Source of the DNA: Pseudoponticoccus marisrubri
Lineage (GTDB): Bacteria; Pseudomonadota; Alphaproteobacteria; Rhodobacterales; Rhodobacteraceae
Assembly: GCF_001482405.1 (NCBI RefSeq)
Contig: NZ_LPXO01000003.1
Span: forward strand, 310,001 to 374,000
Length of the DNA: 64,000 nucleotides
Direction of reading: 5' to 3'
Shown here: in pieces, positions 25,227 through 33,950 of the stretch
Position numbering within the stretch: the stretch's first letter is position 1
Layout: every line of letters begins with the position of its first letter
The notes under the pieces: model-generated
Told to the model about the DNA's origin: nothing
Seen by the model: the letters and a program-made list of their open reading frames with translations, nothing else
Database searches by the model: none
Program-made: the position numbers and the translations under genes

Positions 25227-26458
25227 CAGATCAGTTGCAGCTGTTCCGGCGGCGGCGCGAACCGGGCTCGGAGATCGGCCGCATCCAGCCCGCGCGGGCT
25301 CCAGTCCAGCGCGGTCAGGAAGGGGCGCGCCTGTTTCAGGTTCGCCCCCATGCGCCGCAGGTCGTCATAGCGGATCGTGCGGTGGCGGCGGGTGGCCAGC
25401 AGCCGGCCCACGGTCTTGGCGCCGATCCCGGGCACGCGCAGCAGCAATTCACGGTCGGCGCGGTTCACATCGACCGGAAAGACATGCCGATTGGCCAGCG
25501 CCCAGGCCAGCTTGGGGTCGATCTCGAGGTCGAGATTGCCGTCGGGTGTGCCTTGCGCGATCTCGTCGACATCGAAGCCGTAGAAGCGCAGCAGCCAGTC
25601 GGCCTGGTAGAGGCGATGCTCCCGCATCAGCGGCGGCTTGATCAGCGGCAGTGCGGCCGAGCTGTCGGGGATGGGCGAGAAAGCCGAGTAATAGACCCGT
25701 TTCAGCCGGTAGCTGGAATAGAGCCGGGTCGAGGTCTTGAGGATCGTCATGTCCCGCGCCCCGTCGGCGCCGACGATCATCTGGGTGGACTGCCCGGCGG
25801 GGGCGAAGCGGCGCGGGCGCTTGCCGGTATAGCTTTGCTCCTTGCGGGCCTCCTTCATCACGCGCACATCGGCCATGGCGCGGCGGATCTGGTCGGGGTT
25901 CTTCTCGGGGGCGTAATCCTTGACCGCGCGGTCAGTGGGCAACTCGACATTGATCGAGAGCCGGTCGGCGTAAAGCCCGGCCTGCTCGATCAGCTCGGGC
26001 GCGGCATCGGGGATGGTCTTGAGATGGATGTAGCCGCGGAAGCGGTGCTCCTCGCGCAGCAGGCGCGCGATGCGCACCATGTCGGCCATCGTGTCATCGG
26101 GCGACCGGATGATGCCCGAGGACAGGAACAGCCCCTCGATATAGTTGCGGCGGTAGAATTCCAGCGTCAGGTCGACCACTTCCTCGGGCGTGAACCGCGC
26201 GCGCTGCACGTTCGAGCTGACGCGATTCACGCAATAGGCGCAGTCATAGATGCAGAAATTCGTCATCAGGATCTTGAGCAGGCTGATGCAGCGCCCGTCC
26301 GGGGCATAGGCATGGCAGATGCCCGACCCGGTGGTGGAGCCGATGCCCGAGCCATCGCGCGAGTCGCGCCGCTGCCCCCCGCTCGAGGCGCAGGAGGCAT
26401 CGTATTTGGCCGCATCCGACAGGATGGCAAGCTTTTCTGAAACCGAGAGTTTTGCCAT
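25226..26458 (-). CDS. Putative DNA modification/repair radical SAM protein (UDG-linked, TIGR03916 type)
   Basis: A 410-residue radical SAM enzyme with a C-terminal DNA-binding module. The N-terminus is KLAILSDAAKYDASCASSGG. The 4Fe-4S site is NFCIYDCAYC (Cys69, Cys73, Cys76, C-x3-C-x2-C). Extra cysteines at 23, 48 and 57 could bind a second cluster. Residues 338-357 (LLRVPGIGAKTVGRLLATR) are a helix-hairpin-helix motif that binds DNA backbone. The family is named for its constant link to the UdgX/DUF4130 gene, which follows directly. I start at MAKLSVSEKL because a 17-base-spaced promoter puts the transcript start at this ATG, implying a leaderless mRNA; ATG at 26467 lies inside the LexA box. 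The substrate is unknown. Confidence 0.9.
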   Translation of the reverse strand: MAKLSVSEKLAILSDAAKYDASCASSGGQRRDSRDGSGIGSTTGSGICHAYAPDGRCISLLKILMTNFCIYDCAYCVNRVSSNVQRARFTPEEVVDLTLEFYRRNYIEGLFLSSGIIRSPDDTMADMVRIARLLREEHRFRGYIHLKTIPDAAPELIEQAGLYADRLSINVELPTDRAVKDYAPEKNPDQIRRAMADVRVMKEARKEQSYTGKRPRRFAPAGQSTQMIVGADGARDMTILKTSTRLYSSYRLKRVYYSAFSPIPDSSAALPLIKPPLMREHRLYQADWLLRFYGFDVDEIAQGTPDGNLDLEIDPKLAWALANRHVFPVDVNRADRELLLRVPGIGAKTVGRLLATRRHRTIRYDDLRRMGANLKQARPFLTALDWSPRGLDAADLRARFAPPPEQLQLI

Positions 26459-26461
26459 GGC

Positions 26462-26476
26462 GTTCATGGTATGTTC
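26462..26476 (+). promoter_or_regulatory. LexA (SOS) box of the radical SAM-udgX operon
   Basis: GTTCATGGTATGTTC is a perfect GTTC-N7-GTTC, the LexA site of Alphaproteobacteria. It covers the predicted -10 element of the operon, 4 bases before the chosen start codon. This is the position expected for repression that is lifted on DNA damage. Confidence 0.85.
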
Positions 26477-26494
26477 ATGACCCCGCCACGGCAA
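26466..26494 (-). promoter_or_regulatory. Predicted promoter of the SOS repair operon, leaderless
   Basis: Reading the minus strand, TTGCCG (26494-26489) and TACCAT (26471-26466) are separated by exactly 17 bases. Transcription starting about 7 bases past the -10 would begin at or beside the ATG at 26458. No Shine-Dalgarno sequence precedes that ATG, which fits a leaderless message. Confidence 0.55.
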
Positions 26495-26530
26495 CGGGGA
26501 CACGAAAAAGTGAGGTCCGAAAGGGGTCTG

Positions 26531-28045
26531 TCAGCCGTTCCCGGTCTCGGTGAAGCGGGCGGCATCGGCGGCGGCGCGCCGGATCGCGTTCGACTTGTGC
26601 ACCGTCTCCTGGTACTCGGCCTCGGGGTCGCTGTCATAGACCACGCCGCCACCGGCCTGGATGAACAGCTTGCGATCCTTGACGATGGCGGTGCGCAGCG
26701 CGATGCACATGTCCATGTCGCCGCCGGCGCTGAAATAGCCCACGCCGCCGCCATAGACGCCGCGCTTTTCCGGCTCCAGCTCGTCGATGATCTCCATCGC
26801 GCGCACCTTGGGCGCGCCCGAGACGGTGCCCGCGGGCAGCCCGGCCAGCAGGGCCGAGAGCGCATCCTGGTCCTCGGAGAGCTCGCCCACCACGTTCGAG
26901 ACGATATGCATCACGTGGCTGTAGCGCTCGATGATGAATTCCTCGGTCGGGCGTACCGTGCCGATCTTCGAGACGCGCCCGGTATCGTTGCGTCCCAGAT
27001 CCAGCAGCATCAGGTGCTCGGCCAGCTCCTTCTGGTCGGCCAGCAGGTCGGCCTCCAGCGCGCGGTCTTCCTCGGGCGTGGCGCCGCGTGGACGGGTGCC
27101 GGCGATGGGGCGGATCGTGACCTCGCGCCCGAAGACCCGCACGAGGATCTCGGGGCTGGCGCCGATCACCTGGAAGCCGCCGAAGTTGAAATAGAACATG
27201 AAGGGCGAGGGGTTGGTGCGCCGCAGCGAGCGGTAGAGCGCGAAGGGCGGCAGCGGAAACTCCTGCGTCCAGCGCTGCGACGGCACGACCTGGAAGATGT
27301 CACCGGCGCGGATATAGTCCTTGGCCGTCTCGACCGCCTGCTTGTAGCCCTCATGGGTGAAGTTCGACACCGGCTCGCCCAGATCGGCGGCTTCGCCCAG
27401 GTCGCGGCTGGACTGGGGCAGGGCGCGTTCGAGGTCGCGCACCGCGTCCATCACGCGCTCGGCCGCGCGGGCATAGGCGGCGCGGGCCGACTGCCCCTCC
27501 TGCACCCAGGCGGGCGAGACCACGGTGACCTCGCCCTTGACACCGTCCAGCACCGCAACGACCGAGGGGCGCATCAGCATCGCGTCCGGCAGGCCCAGCG
27601 GGTCGGGATTGACGTCCGGCAGGTGCTCGACCAGCCGGATCATGTCATAGCCCAGGTAGCCGAACAGCCCTGCCGCCGCCTGCGGCAGGTCATCGGGCAG
27701 GTCGATCCGGCTTTCGGCCAGAAGCGCGCGCAGCGCGGTCAGCGGGTCGGCCTCCTGCGTCTCGAACGCGTCGGCATCGAAGCGGGCCGAGCGATTGAGC
27801 CGGCTGGTCTGCCCGTGGCACTGCCAGACCAGGTCGGGCTTCATCCCGATGATCGAGTAGCGCCCCCGCACCTCGCCGCCGGTCACGGATTCCAGCATGA
27901 AGGCGTCCTTGGCGGCGCCGGTCAGCTTGAGCATCAGCGACACGGGCGTGTCGAGATCCGCGGCAAGGCGGGCATAGACCACCTGGTTGCGCCCGGCATC
28001 ATAGGCGCGCGCGAAGGCGTCGAAATCCGGGGTCAGGGTCGACAT
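26531..28045 (-). CDS. trpE: Anthranilate synthase component I
   Basis: A 504-residue chorismate-utilising enzyme that makes anthranilate from chorismate with ammonia supplied by TrpG. The N-terminal regulatory region includes FMLESVTGGEVRGRYSIIGM, the tryptophan feedback site (LLES-type, here MLES). The catalytic domain shows FQVVPSQRW, PIAGTRPRGATPEEDRALEA, LAEHLMLLDLGRNDTGRV, TVSGAPKVRAMEIIDELE and QAGGGVVYDSDPE. Complete and intact. It follows the PpiD-like gene by 12 bases, a pairing common in Rhodobacteraceae. The gene downstream is the SOS-regulated radical SAM gene and not trpG. Confidence 0.97.
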   Translation of the reverse strand: MSTLTPDFDAFARAYDAGRNQVVYARLAADLDTPVSLMLKLTGAAKDAFMLESVTGGEVRGRYSIIGMKPDLVWQCHGQTSRLNRSARFDADAFETQEADPLTALRALLAESRIDLPDDLPQAAAGLFGYLGYDMIRLVEHLPDVNPDPLGLPDAMLMRPSVVAVLDGVKGEVTVVSPAWVQEGQSARAAYARAAERVMDAVRDLERALPQSSRDLGEAADLGEPVSNFTHEGYKQAVETAKDYIRAGDIFQVVPSQRWTQEFPLPPFALYRSLRRTNPSPFMFYFNFGGFQVIGASPEILVRVFGREVTIRPIAGTRPRGATPEEDRALEADLLADQKELAEHLMLLDLGRNDTGRVSKIGTVRPTEEFIIERYSHVMHIVSNVVGELSEDQDALSALLAGLPAGTVSGAPKVRAMEIIDELEPEKRGVYGGGVGYFSAGGDMDMCIALRTAIVKDRKLFIQAGGGVVYDSDPEAEYQETVHKSNAIRRAAADAARFTETGNG

Positions 28046-28057
28046 GGCGGGCAGGTC

Positions 28058-29905
28058 CTACTGGAAGTTCGCGTGCACGGCGTTGATCGCCGCCTGGTCG
28101 ATCACCACGCCGGCGCGCGACTGGATGTCCGAGGACAGCGCGCGGAACAGGTCCTGCGACACGTCGCTGGCCGCCTGGTCGCCGAAGATCCGGGTCAGCT
28201 GCTGCGAGGTTTCGCTGTCGCGGTCGACCGGCAGGATCTCGTCCAGCCGCAGCACGTAGGCCGTGGCGTCGCCGGGCAAGGCGGCGGTCTGGCCGGGCTC
28301 CAGCTCGAAGACGCGCTCCAGCAGCCCCTCGGGCAGGTCGGCGCCGAAAGCGGTGCGGGTCAGCCCGGCCTCGGTATTGGCCTCCAGCCCGACGCCCTCG
28401 AACGTGGCGCCCTCGGCAAGCCGCGCGGCCAGCTGTTCGGCCTGCTGCATCAGCGCCTCGGTCTTCTGGTCGTCCTGCCAGCCGGCCAGCACCTGCAGGT
28501 TCACCTCGTCCATCGGGATCGGCTGGGGCGGCAGCACCTCTTCGAAGCGCAGCGCGAAGACGCCACCATCGCCCAGCTGTTCGATCTGCGGGAAATCGCC
28601 CTCTTCCAGCGCGGCCGCGGCCTCGCGGAAGGCCTCGTAACCGGCGATGCCGCTGTCGTTCTGGCCCGTCCAGCCGATCTGGCCCAGCTGCAGGTCGGTC
28701 GTCTCGGCCAGCTCCTCCAGCGTGGCGCCGGCGGCCAGCTCGTCATCATAGCTTTGCGCCTGCGTCTCGATCACGCGGCGGGCCCGGTCGAGCGCCAGCG
28801 CGCCGCGCAGGTCGGGGATCGCATCCTCGAACGAGGTCGACTGCGCCGGCAGCACGGCGTTCACGCGGAAGAGCGCGGGGCCAAGCTCGGTCGGCGCCGG
28901 GCCGGTCACGGACCCGACCTCGGCCTCGAAGACCGTGTCGGCGGCGCCGCCAAGGTCCTCGCGCGCCACGTCGCCCATGTCGGTATCGGCGATGTCCAGC
29001 CCGCGCGCCTCGACCAGGTCCTCGAAGGCGGCCTCGCCTGATTGCACCCGCGCCAGCGCGTCGCGCGCGGCGGCCTCGTCGGCAAAGACCAGCCGCTCCA
29101 CCAGCCGGCGTTCGGGCAGGTTGAACCGGTCGAACTGCTCGTCATACGCGGCGCGCAGCGTCTCCTCGTCCACCTCGACGCTGTCGACGATCATCTCGGG
29201 CGTAAGCCAGGCATAAGTGATCTGCGTGGTGCGCGGCCGGGTGAAGCGGTCGATATTCTCGTCGTACCACGCCTTCAGGTCGCCCTCCTCGGGGACCGGC
29301 ACGCCGGTGTCGAACGCGTCCTGGCCCAGCTCGGCCCAGGTGAAGGCGCGGCGCTGGTTGGCGTAGTCCAGAAGTGTGTCGATATAGGTGTCGGGCAGGG
29401 TGGTCCCGGCCAGAACGGCGCCCTGCAGGAGCGTGCTGGCGCTCTCGGCGCGCAGCTGTTCCTCGAACTCGCGCTCGGAGAGCCCGGCATTCTGCAGCGC
29501 CAGGCGATAGGCGTCGCGGTTGAAGCTGCCATCGGGGCCCTGGAAGGCCTGGATGTTGCGCAGGTCCTGCGCCAGCTGTTCGTCACCGACCGACAGGCCC
29601 AGCTGCGCCGCCTCGTGTTCCAGCGCGGCGGTCACCACCATGCGGCTGAGCACATCCTGCGTCAGCCCCATGTTCTGCGCCTCCTGGAAGCTCAGCGCGC
29701 GGCCGCGCTGCGCCTCGACGGCGCGGATCTCGTTCTGGAGCGCGCGGGCATAGTCGGTCACGTCGATCTCGGCCTCACCCACGCGCCCGATCGAGCGCAC
29801 CGAGCCGCCGAAATTCGTGGCGCCGAACCCGGCCAGGCCAAGGATCAGCAGGGCCATCAGGATCCAGACCAGGGTCTTGGACATCGAGCCGGATTTTGCA
29901 GCCAT
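28058..29905 (-). CDS. PpiD/SurA-type membrane-anchored peptidyl-prolyl isomerase
   Basis: A 615-residue periplasmic foldase anchored in the inner membrane. Residues 10-30 (LVWILMALLILGLAGFGATN) are the single membrane helix. The SurA_N-like chaperone region follows (YARALQNEIRAVEAQRGRAL, FNRDAYRLALQNAGLSEREF), then a parvulin-like domain around residues 245-365 and a C-terminal chaperone part. It should help newly exported outer-membrane and periplasmic proteins fold. The start MAAKSGSMSKT places the anchor near the N-terminus; the frame is open further upstream, but there it overlaps the aminotransferase gene. Acidic overall. It precedes trpE on the same transcript. Confidence 0.9.
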   Translation of the reverse strand: MAAKSGSMSKTLVWILMALLILGLAGFGATNFGGSVRSIGRVGEAEIDVTDYARALQNEIRAVEAQRGRALSFQEAQNMGLTQDVLSRMVVTAALEHEAAQLGLSVGDEQLAQDLRNIQAFQGPDGSFNRDAYRLALQNAGLSEREFEEQLRAESASTLLQGAVLAGTTLPDTYIDTLLDYANQRRAFTWAELGQDAFDTGVPVPEEGDLKAWYDENIDRFTRPRTTQITYAWLTPEMIVDSVEVDEETLRAAYDEQFDRFNLPERRLVERLVFADEAAARDALARVQSGEAAFEDLVEARGLDIADTDMGDVAREDLGGAADTVFEAEVGSVTGPAPTELGPALFRVNAVLPAQSTSFEDAIPDLRGALALDRARRVIETQAQSYDDELAAGATLEELAETTDLQLGQIGWTGQNDSGIAGYEAFREAAAALEEGDFPQIEQLGDGGVFALRFEEVLPPQPIPMDEVNLQVLAGWQDDQKTEALMQQAEQLAARLAEGATFEGVGLEANTEAGLTRTAFGADLPEGLLERVFELEPGQTAALPGDATAYVLRLDEILPVDRDSETSQQLTRIFGDQAASDVSQDLFRALSSDIQSRAGVVIDQAAINAVHANFQ

Positions 29906-29939
29906 CAGGGCCCCCTCGCGCTTTGGATTGCGGCCTTGT

Positions 29940-31136
29940 CTACGCAGGGCTCCCGGGGCTTGCAAGGGGCCTGTCAAACGCGGCCAGACGTTCGCAGAAG
30001 ACGCGCAGGCTGTCGCGATCGGCATTGGCGAAGGCGACGCGGAAATGCCGCTCGCCCGTGGGATCACCGGGGGGTACGAACATGGTGGCGGGCAGGACCA
30101 GCACACCGGCCTCGCGCACCAGCGCCGGCGCCAATGTCGAGGCGCCCTCGGCAAAGGGATGTTCGAGATAGGCGAAATAGGCGCCGAGGCCCCGCAGCCG
30201 CCAGCCGCGCGCGGCCAGCGGCGGAAAGAACTCCTGCATGGCGGCGCGGCGGTCGAGGATCTCGGCGCGCTGCTCGGCCTTCCATTGCGTGAGGTGTTCA
30301 AGCCCCCAGAGCGCGGCACGCTGGCCAAGCGTGGGGGCGCAGATCGCCACCGTGTCCTGGAACTTCTCGATCTCTAGCAGCAGGTCGGGATTGGCGATGA
30401 TCGCGCCCACGCGGTGCCCGGTCAGCCGGTAGGCCTTGGAAAAACTGTAGAGCTGGATCAGCGTGCCCTCCCAGCCGGGCGTGCCCAGCAGGTCATGCGG
30501 CGCGGCGGGGCGGCTGTCGAAATCGCGATAGGTCTCGTCCACCACCAGCTGGATGCCGGTCTCGCGGGCGAGATCGAAGAAACCGCGCAGGGTCTCGGCC
30601 GGGTACTCGACCCCGGCGGGATTGTTCGGCGTGACCAGCGCGATGGCGCGGGTGCGCGGCGTGATCAGCGCGCGCGCCGCGTGCGGGTCGGGGATCAGGT
30701 CGGGCCCGGTGGGCAGCGGCACGGCGCGCAGCCCGCTCATGTCCAGCCACATCTTGTGGTTGAAATACCAGGGCAGGGGCAGGATGACCTCGTCGCCCTC
30801 GGTGGTCAGCGCGGCCAGCGTCGCGGCAAAGGCCTGGTTGCAGCCGGCGGTGATGCCCACATGGGCGGGGGTTACAGTGCCGCCGTAATGGCGCGCCCAG
30901 TCCGCGGCCAGCGCCGCGCGCAGCGCGGCCAGGCCCAGCACGGGGCCGTAGAGATGCGTCTCGGGATCCTCGAGCGCCTCGGCCATGGCGGCGCGCAGCG
31001 CGGGCGGCGGCGGGTCCACCGGCGCGGCCTGGCTGAGATTGATCAGCGGGCGGTCGGGCGCGAACTCCACCCCGTCGAGCCAGCGTTTCGCCTCGGGGAT
31101 CGGCGGCGCGAAGGTCGCCTCGGTCCGGGTGATCAT
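29940..31136 (-). CDS. Pyridoxal-phosphate aminotransferase, class I/II
   Basis: A 398-residue fold-type I enzyme. Signatures: LINLSQAAPVDPPPPALRAA near the N-terminus, HLYGPVLGLAALRAALAADW, GCNQAFAATLAAL, VTPNNPAGVEYP, VDETYRDFD and the PLP-lysine loop LYSFSKAYRLTGHRVGAI. It resembles aspartate/aromatic aminotransferases but has an uncommon N-terminal region, so the substrate is open. A start at MITRTEATFAPP is used; upstream reading is out of family. The ppiD-like gene follows after 34 bases. Confidence 0.88.
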   Translation of the reverse strand: MITRTEATFAPPIPEAKRWLDGVEFAPDRPLINLSQAAPVDPPPPALRAAMAEALEDPETHLYGPVLGLAALRAALAADWARHYGGTVTPAHVGITAGCNQAFAATLAALTTEGDEVILPLPWYFNHKMWLDMSGLRAVPLPTGPDLIPDPHAARALITPRTRAIALVTPNNPAGVEYPAETLRGFFDLARETGIQLVVDETYRDFDSRPAAPHDLLGTPGWEGTLIQLYSFSKAYRLTGHRVGAIIANPDLLLEIEKFQDTVAICAPTLGQRAALWGLEHLTQWKAEQRAEILDRRAAMQEFFPPLAARGWRLRGLGAYFAYLEHPFAEGASTLAPALVREAGVLVLPATMFVPPGDPTGERHFRVAFANADRDSLRVFCERLAAFDRPLASPGSPA

Positions 31137-31255
31137 GGCATGTCTTCCTTGCCGGCGCGCCTGTCGGCGCCCATGTCGGTTTGCGCTCGGGCCGCGCGGG
31201 GCCCCGGGGGACGCCCCCCGGACCCCCGGCCCGGCGGTCTGTCCCTGGCCCGGGG

Positions 31256-31759
31256 TCAGTCCTGGCCGCGATAGGGTTTGACGTATTGCAGCGCCATGTC
31301 CCAGGGGAAGAAGATCCAGGTGTCCTGGCTGACCTCGGTGATGAAGGTGTCGACCTGCGGCCGGCCCATGGGCTTGGCATAGACCGTGGCGACATGGGCC
31401 TTGGGCATGTGGGCGCGCACCACTTCCAGCGTGCGGCCCGTGTCGACGAGGTCGTCGATGATCAGCACGCCGGTGCCGTCGCCCACCACCTCCATGTCCG
31501 GCGATTTGATCACGCGCGGCTCGGACTGGGTCTGGTGGTTGTAGCTTTTCACGCTGATCGTATCGACCATGCGGATGTCCAGCTCGCGCGCCACGATCAT
31601 CGCCGGCGCCATGCCGCCGCGGGTGATGGCGACCACGGCGCGCCACGCGCCGGCATCCGGGCCCTGGCCCTGCAGGCGCCAGGCCAGCGCGCGCGCATCG
31701 CGGTGCAGCTGGTCCCAGCTGACATGGAAGCCTTTTTCATGCGGCAGAAGGTCACTCAT
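31256..31759 (-). CDS. gpt: Xanthine phosphoribosyltransferase
   Basis: A 167-residue purine salvage enzyme converting xanthine (and guanine) with PRPP to the nucleotide. The PRPP-binding loop is [17 protein letters not shown], and [12 protein letters not shown] forms the pyrophosphate-binding loop. The C-terminal [19 protein letters not shown] is typical of bacterial Gpt. It lies 27 bases after the second LysE gene on the same strand, near fabI. A GC-rich palindromic stretch at 31190-31250 follows its stop and may act as terminator. Confidence 0.95.
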   Translation of the reverse strand: MSDLLPHEKGFHVSWDQLHRDARALAWRLQGQGPDAGAWRAVVAITRGGMAPAMIVARELDIRMVDTISVKSYNHQTQSEPRVIKSPDMEVVGDGTGVLIIDDLVDTGRTLEVVRAHMPKAHVATVYAKPMGRPQVDTFITEVSQDTWIFFPWDMALQYVKPYRGQD

Positions 31760-31786
31760 GGGGCGGGTCTCCTTGGGGTCGGGCGA

Positions 31787-32398
31787 TCAGGCGAGGGCGA
31801 TCTTCAGGCCGAAACCGGCGATCAGCGTGCCGAAGGCGCGGTCGGTCCAGGCCTTGGCGCGGGCATAAAGCGCGCGCGCCCGCGGCAGCGAGAAGACGCG
31901 CGAGACGACGAGGTACCACAGCGCCTCGTTCACGCCGATGACCAGCACCAGCGCGGCGCGGGCCCAGAGCGGCGCGTCCACCGGCACCAGCCCGACGAAG
32001 ACCGCGCCGAAGAAGATCGCGGGTTTGGGATTGGTGGCATAGGTGAGGAAGCCCAGCCGCATGGCGCGGCCCGGGCTTTTCGGCGGGCCGGCGCTGGCCT
32101 CGGGCAGCGGGTCGGGCGCGTGGCGCCACATGGCCACGGCGATGAAGATCAGGAAGGCGGCGCCCCCGATCTTGAGCACCAGGAACAGCGCCGGGACCAG
32201 CTGGAAGACCAGCGCCAGCCCCGCCATCGCGCCCGCCGCCCAGAGCGCCGCGCCCAGCCCGAAGCCCAGGCTCAGCGCCGCGGCGGTGCGGAACCCGTCG
32301 CTGGCGGCGGTCTTCAGGCAGACCACGAAGGAGGGGCCGGGGCTCATCGCCGCCAGAAGGTGGATCAGCACCACGGAAAGGAAGAGCGCGGGCGTCAT
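31787..32398 (-). CDS. LysE-family amino acid exporter (copy 2)
   Basis: A 203-residue inner-membrane protein with about six hydrophobic segments. The N-terminal LAAMSPGPSFVVCLKTAASD is the LysE/RhtB signature (P-G-P), and LTYATNPKPAIFFGAVFVGL is the conserved second motif. It should export an amino acid or analogue by proton exchange. It starts one base after the stop of a paralogous gene, so the two are a tandem pair and could work as separate exporters or as a heteromer. The substrate cannot be predicted. Confidence 0.9.
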   Translation of the reverse strand: MTPALFLSVVLIHLLAAMSPGPSFVVCLKTAASDGFRTAAALSLGFGLGAALWAAGAMAGLALVFQLVPALFLVLKIGGAAFLIFIAVAMWRHAPDPLPEASAGPPKSPGRAMRLGFLTYATNPKPAIFFGAVFVGLVPVDAPLWARAALVLVIGVNEALWYLVVSRVFSLPRARALYARAKAWTDRAFGTLIAGFGLKIALA

Positions 32399-32399
32399 C

Positions 32400-33002
32400 C
32401 TAGCGCCCCACCAGCAGGCGCAGGCCCAGCGCGGCCAGGATCAGGGCGGCGGCGCGGTCGATCACCGGCTTCAGCCGCAGATACCCCGCCCGGGCGCGTG
32501 CGGTGGAGAGCGCGGCGGCAAACAGCGCGTAGACGCAGAGCTCCACCAGCAGGTGATTGGCCACGATCAGCGCCTTGTCGGACAGCGCAAGGTCCGGCGG
32601 GAAGATCACGACCAGCACGGAAGCAGCGAAGAGCACGGATTTCGGATTGGCAAGGTTGACCAGCATACCGCCCAGAAAGGCGCGCGCCCCGGGATTGGCG
32701 GCCTGCGCCACGGGGGCGCGCGCGTCGCGCCAGAGCCCCCAGGCCACCCAGAGCAGGTAGAGCGCCCCGGCCAGTTTCAGCGCGAGATAGGCCCAAGGCA
32801 CCAGCGCAAAGACCGCGTCCAGCCCCAGCAGCGCCGCGCCGGTCCAGCCCGCGGCCACGAGGCCCAGACCCGCACCGGTCGCCACGCCCGTGGCAAAGCC
32901 GCCCGCGATCGACTGGCGTAGCGCGAAGAGCAGGGCCGGACCCGGGGCCGCCATGGCCGCCAGCAGCGTCAGGTTGAACGCCAGCAGGTGGGTCCAGTTC
33001 AT
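32400..33002 (-). CDS. LysE-family amino acid exporter (copy 1)
   Basis: A 200-residue paralogue of the next gene. LLAAMAAPGPALLFALRQSI carries the family signature in slightly altered form (APGPA), and LVNLANPKSVLFAASVLVVI matches the second motif. Six hydrophobic segments are visible. It begins 6 bases after the fabI stop, placing fabI, the two exporters and gpt in one probable transcript. The two copies differ throughout, so the duplication is not recent. Confidence 0.9.
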   Translation of the reverse strand: MNWTHLLAFNLTLLAAMAAPGPALLFALRQSIAGGFATGVATGAGLGLVAAGWTGAALLGLDAVFALVPWAYLALKLAGALYLLWVAWGLWRDARAPVAQAANPGARAFLGGMLVNLANPKSVLFAASVLVVIFPPDLALSDKALIVANHLLVELCVYALFAAALSTARARAGYLRLKPVIDRAAALILAALGLRLLVGR

Positions 33003-33008
33003 CGCGCG

Positions 33009-33815
33009 TCACCCCTTGGTGATGTCGGGTGCGTCCACCGCCTTCATGCCGACTACGTGATAGCCCGCATCGACGTGATGCGTCTCGCCGGTGACGCCGG
33101 AGCCGAGATCGGAGAGCAGGTACAGCGCGGATTTGCCCACATCTTCGGTGGTGACATTGCGCCGCAGCGGCGAGTTGTACTCGTTCCACTTCATGATGTA
33201 GCGGAAATCGCCGATGCCGCTGGCCGCCAGCGTCTTGATCGGGCCGGCGCTGATCGCGTTGACGCGGATGCCGTCCTTGCCCAGATCCTCAGCCAGGTAG
33301 CGCACCGAGGCCTCGAGCGCGGCCTTGGCCACGCCCATGACGTTGTAATGCGGCATGACGCGCTCGGCGCCGTAATAGGTCAGGGTCAGCGCGCTGCCGC
33401 CCGCGCTCATCATCTTCTCGGCGCGCTGCATGACGGCGGTGAAGGAATAGACCGAGATGTCCATCGACATGGTGAAATTGGCCCGTGTCGTGTCGACATA
33501 GCGGCCGCGCAGCTCGTTCTTGTCGGAAAAGCCGATGGCGTGCACGATGAAGTCGAGCCCGTCCCATTCCTCGGCCAGTGCGGTGAAGAGCATGTCGATC
33601 GAGCCCTCGTCGCCCACGTCGCAGGGCAGAACGATGTTCGATCCCAGCTGCTCGGCCAGCGGGCCGACCCGCTTCTTCAGCGCCTCGCCCTGGTAGGAAA
33701 AGGCCAGGTCGGCGCCGGCATCGGCACAGGCCTTCGCGATGCCCCAGGCGATCGACTTGTCATTGGCCAGCCCCATGATCAGGCCGCGTTTTCCTGCCAT
33801 CAACCCGTTTGACAT
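33009..33815 (-). CDS. fabI: Enoyl-[acyl-carrier-protein] reductase (NADH)
   Basis: A 268-residue short-chain dehydrogenase-type enzyme for the last step of each fatty acid elongation cycle. [20 protein letters not shown] is the divergent FabI nucleotide-binding segment. The catalytic Y-x6-K pair is YNVMGVAK within [20 protein letters not shown], and the preceding YYGAERV holds the second conserved tyrosine. The start [15 protein letters not shown] follows an AGAGG ribosome site; frames further upstream overlap pdxH. It is the head of a probable fabI-lysE-lysE-gpt transcript and diverges from pdxH with 135 bases between starts. Confidence 0.96.
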   Translation of the reverse strand: MSNGLMAGKRGLIMGLANDKSIAWGIAKACADAGADLAFSYQGEALKKRVGPLAEQLGSNIVLPCDVGDEGSIDMLFTALAEEWDGLDFIVHAIGFSDKNELRGRYVDTTRANFTMSMDISVYSFTAVMQRAEKMMSAGGSALTLTYYGAERVMPHYNVMGVAKAALEASVRYLAEDLGKDGIRVNAISAGPIKTLAASGIGDFRYIMKWNEYNSPLRRNVTTEDVGKSALYLLSDLGSGVTGETHHVDAGYHVVGMKAVDAPDITKG

Positions 33816-33950
33816 GCTTGCCTCTTCGCCCAGATCGTCATTAGAGCGTCGTTTAGGCGATCCCCCCCGGGCCATCAAGTGTGCAATCATCGCCCATGCA
33901 GCGCGGCCACACCCCCGCGCCGGGAGGGGATCGAAGAAGGAGAGACCGAC

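Noticed and set aside
26471-29041. An 856-codon plus-strand frame opposite trpE and the PpiD-like gene
   Set aside because: Same artefact; no ribosome site, no recognisable family and low-complexity composition.
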